A stretch of 54,602 bases of DNA. Origin: an uncultured Sphingomonas sp. (GTDB lineage Bacteria > Pseudomonadota > Alphaproteobacteria > Sphingomonadales > Sphingomonadaceae). The stretch lies in assembly GCF_937871615.1 (NCBI RefSeq), contig NZ_CALMPA010000027.1, positions 1-54,602 on the forward strand, given 5' to 3'. A model generated the notes under the pieces. It did no database searches. It worked only from the letters and a program-made list of their open reading frames with translations, and was not told where the DNA came from. Made by a program: the position numbers and the translations under genes. Below are positions 51,714-54,602 of the stretch, one piece after another (position 1 is the first letter of the stretch; each line of letters begins with the position of its first letter).

Positions 51714-52554
51714 GAAACCCCTCGTGAATTCACTATCCCCCGGCCTCTACATCGTCGCGACCCCGATCGGCAATCTTGCTGACCTATCCCCGCGCGCCGC
51801 GCAGGTGCTGGCGCAGGCCGATCTGATCGCGGTGGAGGATACCCGCGTCACCGCCACGCTGTTGCGCCATATCGCGGCGAAGCGCCCGATGCAGGCCTAT
51901 CACGATCACAATGCCGATGCGGTGCGCCCCGCGCTGATCGCGCGGATGGGGCGCGAGGCGATCGCGCTGGTTTCCGACGCGGGGACGCCGTTGATTTCCG
52001 ATCCGGGATACAAATTGGTGCGCGATGCGCGCGCGGCGGGGCATCAGGTGGTGACGATCCCCGGCCCGTGCGCCGCGATCGCCGCGCTGACGCTGGCCGG
52101 GCTGCCGACCGATCGCTTCCTGTTCATGGGCTTCCTCCCCGCCAAACAGGGCGCGAAGGCGGCGGCGATCGCGGAGGTGGCGGCGATCCGCGCGACCTTG
52201 GTGTTCTACGAAAGCGGGCCGCGCCTCGCCGCGACGCTCGCCGCGCTGGCCGACGGATTGGGCGATCGCGAGGCGGCGGTGACGCGCGAGATCACCAAGA
52301 AATTCGAGGAAGCGGTGACGGGCACGCTCGCCACGCTCGCCGCGCGTTATGCCGATGCCCCGCCCAAGGGCGAGATCGTCATCGTCGTCGGCCCGCCGGG
52401 CGAGGCGCCGCCCGCGAGCGCCGAAGATGCCGATGCCGCGCTGGCCGAGGCGCTGACCCGCCTGCCGGTATCGAAGGCGGCGGGGGAAGTGGCGAAGCGG
52501 CTCGGGCTGGATCGCAAGGCGCTTTATGCGCGGGCGATGGAGCTTAAAGGGTGA
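51712..52554 (+). CDS. rsmI: 16S rRNA (cytidine1402-2'-O)-methyltransferase RsmI
   Basis: 280 residues, tetrapyrrole-methylase fold. LYIVATPIGNLADLSPRAAQVL, AVEDTRVTATLL, LVSDAGTPLISDPGYKLV and FYESGPRLAATL are family motifs. ATG 51712 overlaps the start of the divergent LpoA-like gene; a GTG at 51724 could be used instead. Overlaps yraN by four bases, in the usual LpoA-like/rsmI/yraN arrangement of proteobacteria. Confidence 0.95.
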   Translation: MKPLVNSLSPGLYIVATPIGNLADLSPRAAQVLAQADLIAVEDTRVTATLLRHIAAKRPMQAYHDHNADAVRPALIARMGREAIALVSDAGTPLISDPGYKLVRDARAAGHQVVTIPGPCAAIAALTLAGLPTDRFLFMGFLPAKQGAKAAAIAEVAAIRATLVFYESGPRLAATLAALADGLGDREAAVTREITKKFEEAVTGTLATLAARYADAPPKGEIVIVVGPPGEAPPASAEDADAALAEALTRLPVSKAAGEVAKRLGLDRKALYARAMELKG

Positions 52555-52907
52555 GCGACACGCGCGCCGCCGCCGAGGCCGCCGGGCGGCGTGGGGAGCG
52601 GCTGGCGGCGTGGTGGCTTCGCCTCAAGGGCTGGAAAGTGGTGGCGCGGCGCGTGCGCACCCCGGCGGGGGAGGTCGATCTGGTGGCGAAGCGCGCGGGC
52701 CTTGTCGCCTTCGTTGAGGTGAAGATGCGGGCGCACGCCGCCGATCTCGATTTCGCGATCGACGCACGGCGGCTGGCGCGGGTGGCGGCGGCGGCGGAAT
52801 ATCTGATGCCGGCCTATGCCACCGATGGCGAGGATATCCGCGTCGACGTGATCCTCCTCGCGCCGGGGCAACGGCCACGGCATATCGAGAATGCGTGGAT
52901 CGGGTGA
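52551..52907 (+). CDS. yraN: YraN/UPF0102 nuclease-fold protein
   Basis: 118 residues. RGERLAAWWLRLKGWKVVARRVRTPAGEVDLVAKR and VAFVEVKMR give the E...D...EVK pattern of Holliday-junction-resolvase-like folds. Function unknown. GTG start within the rsmI stop (GTGA). Confidence 0.92.
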   Translation: MSDTRAAAEAAGRRGERLAAWWLRLKGWKVVARRVRTPAGEVDLVAKRAGLVAFVEVKMRAHAADLDFAIDARRLARVAAAAEYLMPAYATDGEDIRVDVILLAPGQRPRHIENAWIG

Positions 52908-52920
52908 GGCGCAGGCGGCA

Positions 52921-52943
52921 CGCGGATAGCAAGGCTATCCGCG
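52921..52943. terminator. Hairpin behind yraN
   Basis: CGCGGATAGC, loop AAG, GCTATCCGCG: a perfect ten-pair stem 14 bases after the yraN stop. No T-run; probable end of rsmI-yraN transcription or an RNA-stability element. Confidence 0.5.
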
Positions 52944-52961
52944 AGACCGCCCAGCCCGGCC

Positions 52962-53005
52962 GGCGGATCGCGCCAGCGAACCCGTCCGACGACGCGGGCT
53001 TCGCC
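52962..53005 (+). repeat. 44-bp direct repeat, copy A (upstream of gshB)
   Basis: Matches 54078-54121 over 44 ungapped bases with four mismatches (mismatches at positions 6, 13, 33 and 41), including an exact 19-base core at 52975-52993. It lies in the 180-bp gap before gshB. Confidence 0.8.
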
Positions 53006-53087
53006 CGCGGCGGGGCGCCATGCGGGGTGACGCAGAGGATCAGACTGCCTACATCGCCCTTCGCCCGCAGCTCATTGGGATAATCGC

Positions 53088-54038
53088 ATGACCCTCACCG
53101 TCGCCGTCCAGATGGACCCCATTGAAACGATCAATATCGCGGGCGATTCGAGCTTCGCGCTGATGCTCGCCGCGCAGGCGCGCGGGCACCGTGTGTTTCA
53201 TTATGCGCCGGGCGATCTCAACTGGTCCGACGGGCATTTGTGGACGCGCGCCCGCCCGGTGACGGTGCAGCGCGTGGTGGGCGATCATTTCCGCTTCGGC
53301 GAGCCTGTGCGGCTCGATCTGGGGGAGGAGGCGGATGTGGTGCTGATGCGGCAGGATCCGCCGTTCGACCTTGGCTATATCACCGCGACGCATCTGCTCG
53401 ATCGGATCGCCGGGCGCACCTTGGTGGTCAACGATCCGGCGAGCGTGCGCAATGCGCCCGAAAAGCTGTTCGTGCTCGATTATCCGCAATTCATGCCGCC
53501 GACGCTGGTGACGCGCAGCCTGGATGAGGCGCGCGCCTTCCTTGCCGAACATGGCGAGATCGTCATCAAGCCGGTCCATGGCTTCGCCGGATCGGCGGTG
53601 TTCCGCATCGGGCGCGACGCGGGCAATCTCGCCGCATTGGTCGAATTGTTCGGGCAAAGCTGGCGCGAGCCGTTCATCGTGCAGGCGTTCCTCCCGGCGG
53701 TTTCGGGGGGCGACAAGCGGATCGTGCTGGTCGATGGCGAAGTCGCGGGCGCGATCAACCGGCTGCCGGGCGCGGGCGAGTTCCGCTCGAACCTTGCCGC
53801 CGGGGGCACCGCGGCGCGGACCGAACTGACACCGCGCGAGCGCGAGATCTGCGCCGCGCTCGGGCCGGAGCTGAAGAAGCGCGGGCTGATCTTCGTCGGC
53901 ATCGACGTGATCGGCGGCGAATGGCTGACCGAGATCAACGTCACCTCGCCGACCGGGATCGTCGCGATCGAGCGATTCGACGGGACGGACGTGAGCGCGA
54001 TGATCTGGGACGCGATCGAGCGCAGGCTCGCCCGCTGA
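53088..54038 (+). CDS. gshB: Glutathione synthetase
   Basis: 316 residues. ATP-grasp ligase adding glycine to gamma-glutamylcysteine. VAVQMDPIETINIAGDSSFALMLAAQARGH at the N-terminus, MRQDPPFD, NDPASVRNAPEKLF, IVIKPVHGFAGSAVFRI and the metal/ATP EINVTSPTG. gshA is not in the window. ATG 53088 has a short upstream AATCGC, no strong binding site. Flanked by the two 44-bp direct repeats. Confidence 0.96.
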   Translation: MTLTVAVQMDPIETINIAGDSSFALMLAAQARGHRVFHYAPGDLNWSDGHLWTRARPVTVQRVVGDHFRFGEPVRLDLGEEADVVLMRQDPPFDLGYITATHLLDRIAGRTLVVNDPASVRNAPEKLFVLDYPQFMPPTLVTRSLDEARAFLAEHGEIVIKPVHGFAGSAVFRIGRDAGNLAALVELFGQSWREPFIVQAFLPAVSGGDKRIVLVDGEVAGAINRLPGAGEFRSNLAAGGTAARTELTPREREICAALGPELKKRGLIFVGIDVIGGEWLTEINVTSPTGIVAIERFDGTDVSAMIWDAIERRLAR

Positions 54039-54077
54039 AGCGCGAGCTGGTGCTCGATCGCGGCGCTCGATCCGGAC

Positions 54078-54121
54078 GGCGGGTCGCGCGAGCGAACCCG
54101 TCCGACGACACGGGCTTGGCC
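54078..54121 (+). repeat. 44-bp direct repeat, copy B (downstream of gshB)
   Basis: 40 of 44 bases identical to 52962-53005; core 54091-54109 is exact. An inverted fragment of the core recurs at 54287-54297. The rest of the 294-bp spacer holds the REP-like pair. Confidence 0.8.
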
Positions 54122-54156
54122 GCGTCGGGCCACCGCCAGACCGCCACGCCCCTTCA

Positions 54157-54254
54157 CCGTCATTCCCGCGAAGGCGGGAATCCATTCATACTGGCCCTGG
54201 CGATAGAGTCGCCGCGATAGCGCATCTGGATTCCCGCCTTCGCGGGAATGACGG
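54157..54254. repeat. REP-like inverted pair (28-bp arms) between gshB and xerC
   Basis: Left arm 54157-54184 and right arm 54227-54254 are perfect reverse complements of 28 bases, separated by 42 bases. Each arm is itself a hairpin with ATTCCCGC-GAAG-GCGGGAAT symmetry. This ATTCCCGCCTTCGCGGGAAT element is a widespread dispersed intergenic repeat in alphaproteobacteria. It may also end transcription of the convergent gshB and xerC genes. Confidence 0.85.
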
Positions 54255-54332
54255 CGGAGCCTTGGCCCGCCGCGGCGAAGCCGCGCCGTCGGACGGGCGC
54301 GGGACGCCCGCCGGCCGGGGCGGACGCTGCGC

Positions 54333-54602
54333 CTAGGGCGCATCGGCCCGGTCGTTAACGACCAGGCCTGCGTCCGCCCGTGGGTGCGCATTCCGGTACA
54401 CATCGAGCAGATGCGCGGCATCCACGGCGGTATAAACCTGCGTCGAACTTAGGCTCGCGTGGCCGAGCAGCTCCTGCAGCGCGCGCAGATCGGCGCCGCG
54501 CCCGAGCAGATGCGTCGCGAAGCTGTGGCGCAGCGCGTGCGGCGTGGTGCGTTCCGACAGCCCGAGCCGCCCGCGCGCCGCGCGCACCGCGACGCGGACG
54601 AC
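54333..54602 (-). CDS. xerC: Tyrosine recombinase XerC/XerD, C-terminal part (start outside window)
   Basis: About 89 visible residues. Catalytic domain motifs: [18 protein letters not shown] (Arg/His of the active site) and [17 protein letters not shown] with the nucleophilic Tyr. The [10 protein letters not shown] form is typical of XerC/XerD rather than phage integrases. Acts with FtsK to resolve chromosome dimers at dif. The stop TAG is at 54333; the gene continues past the window. Confidence 0.8.
   Translation of the reverse strand, partial: VVRVAVRAARGRLGLSERTTPHALRHSFATHLLGRGADLRALQELLGHASLSSTQVYTAVDAAHLLDVYRNAHPRADAGLVVNDRADAP

Noticed and set aside
54333-54602. Phage integrase or integron recombinase
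   Set aside because: The visible motifs ([13 protein letters not shown]) are those of housekeeping XerC/XerD, and no mobile-element genes or attachment sites are near.

Overview
The window is chromosomal DNA from a GC-rich alphaproteobacterium, most like a member of the Sphingomonadales. The clues are an alphaproteobacterial replication origin beside hemE, the ppsR-maf-aroE-coaE-dnaQ and hemE-hemJ-rho gene orders, a PEP-CTERM protein with a PEPATW-type tail, MmcB with a GTTC-N7-GTTC SOS box, and alphaproteobacterial small families (DUF1491, DUF3426, DUF3576). The exact genus cannot be fixed by eye. I see no prophage, insertion sequence, CRISPR array or rRNA operon.

Left part (1-10.9 kb): the division ABC transporter ftsE/ftsX, a zinc-ribbon membrane protein, tRNA-Leu(GAG), and a run of envelope genes (PEP-CTERM protein overlapping an L,D-transpeptidase, a CAP protein, a class A penicillin-binding protein). 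Then come msrB, a SCO-ycgN-ygjP operon, an ankyrin protein, SOS-type mmcB and a SleB-like wall hydrolase.

Origin region (10.6-19.2 kb): a long leftward operon (ppsR, maf, aroE, coaE, dnaQ, hpf, ptsN, thioesterase, DUF1491) and a rightward hemE-hemJ pair followed by rho. They diverge from a 306-bp spacer (16012-16317) with one perfect and several near-perfect DnaA boxes and an AT-rich flank. I read this spacer as oriC.

Middle (19.4-31.4 kb): a CoA-transferase, TerC, LolA, a leftward yggS-HAD-xthA-ribA operon, a TenI-like protein, a small beta-barrel protein, and DUF3576-leuS-lptE-holA. Segregation block (31.4-37 kb): mnmE-mnmG-rsmG-parA-parB, transcribed toward the origin. Two parS-like sites lie inside coding sequence, at the mnmG start and near the rsmG end, 17-19 kb from oriC.

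Right part (37-54.6 kb): ogt, a dienelactone hydrolase, ftsK and ubiH. A leftward gene group follows in which a DEXH helicase and PdeM nuclease are separated by two peptidase genes. Then an AraC regulator, a second CAP lipoprotein, hemW, an LpoA-like lipoprotein, rsmI-yraN, gshB flanked by 44-bp direct repeats and a REP-like inverted repeat, and the C-terminal end of a Xer recombinase. The common theme is origin-proximal replication, segregation and division (dnaQ, holA, parAB, ftsK, ftsEX) with envelope biogenesis and DNA repair genes between.
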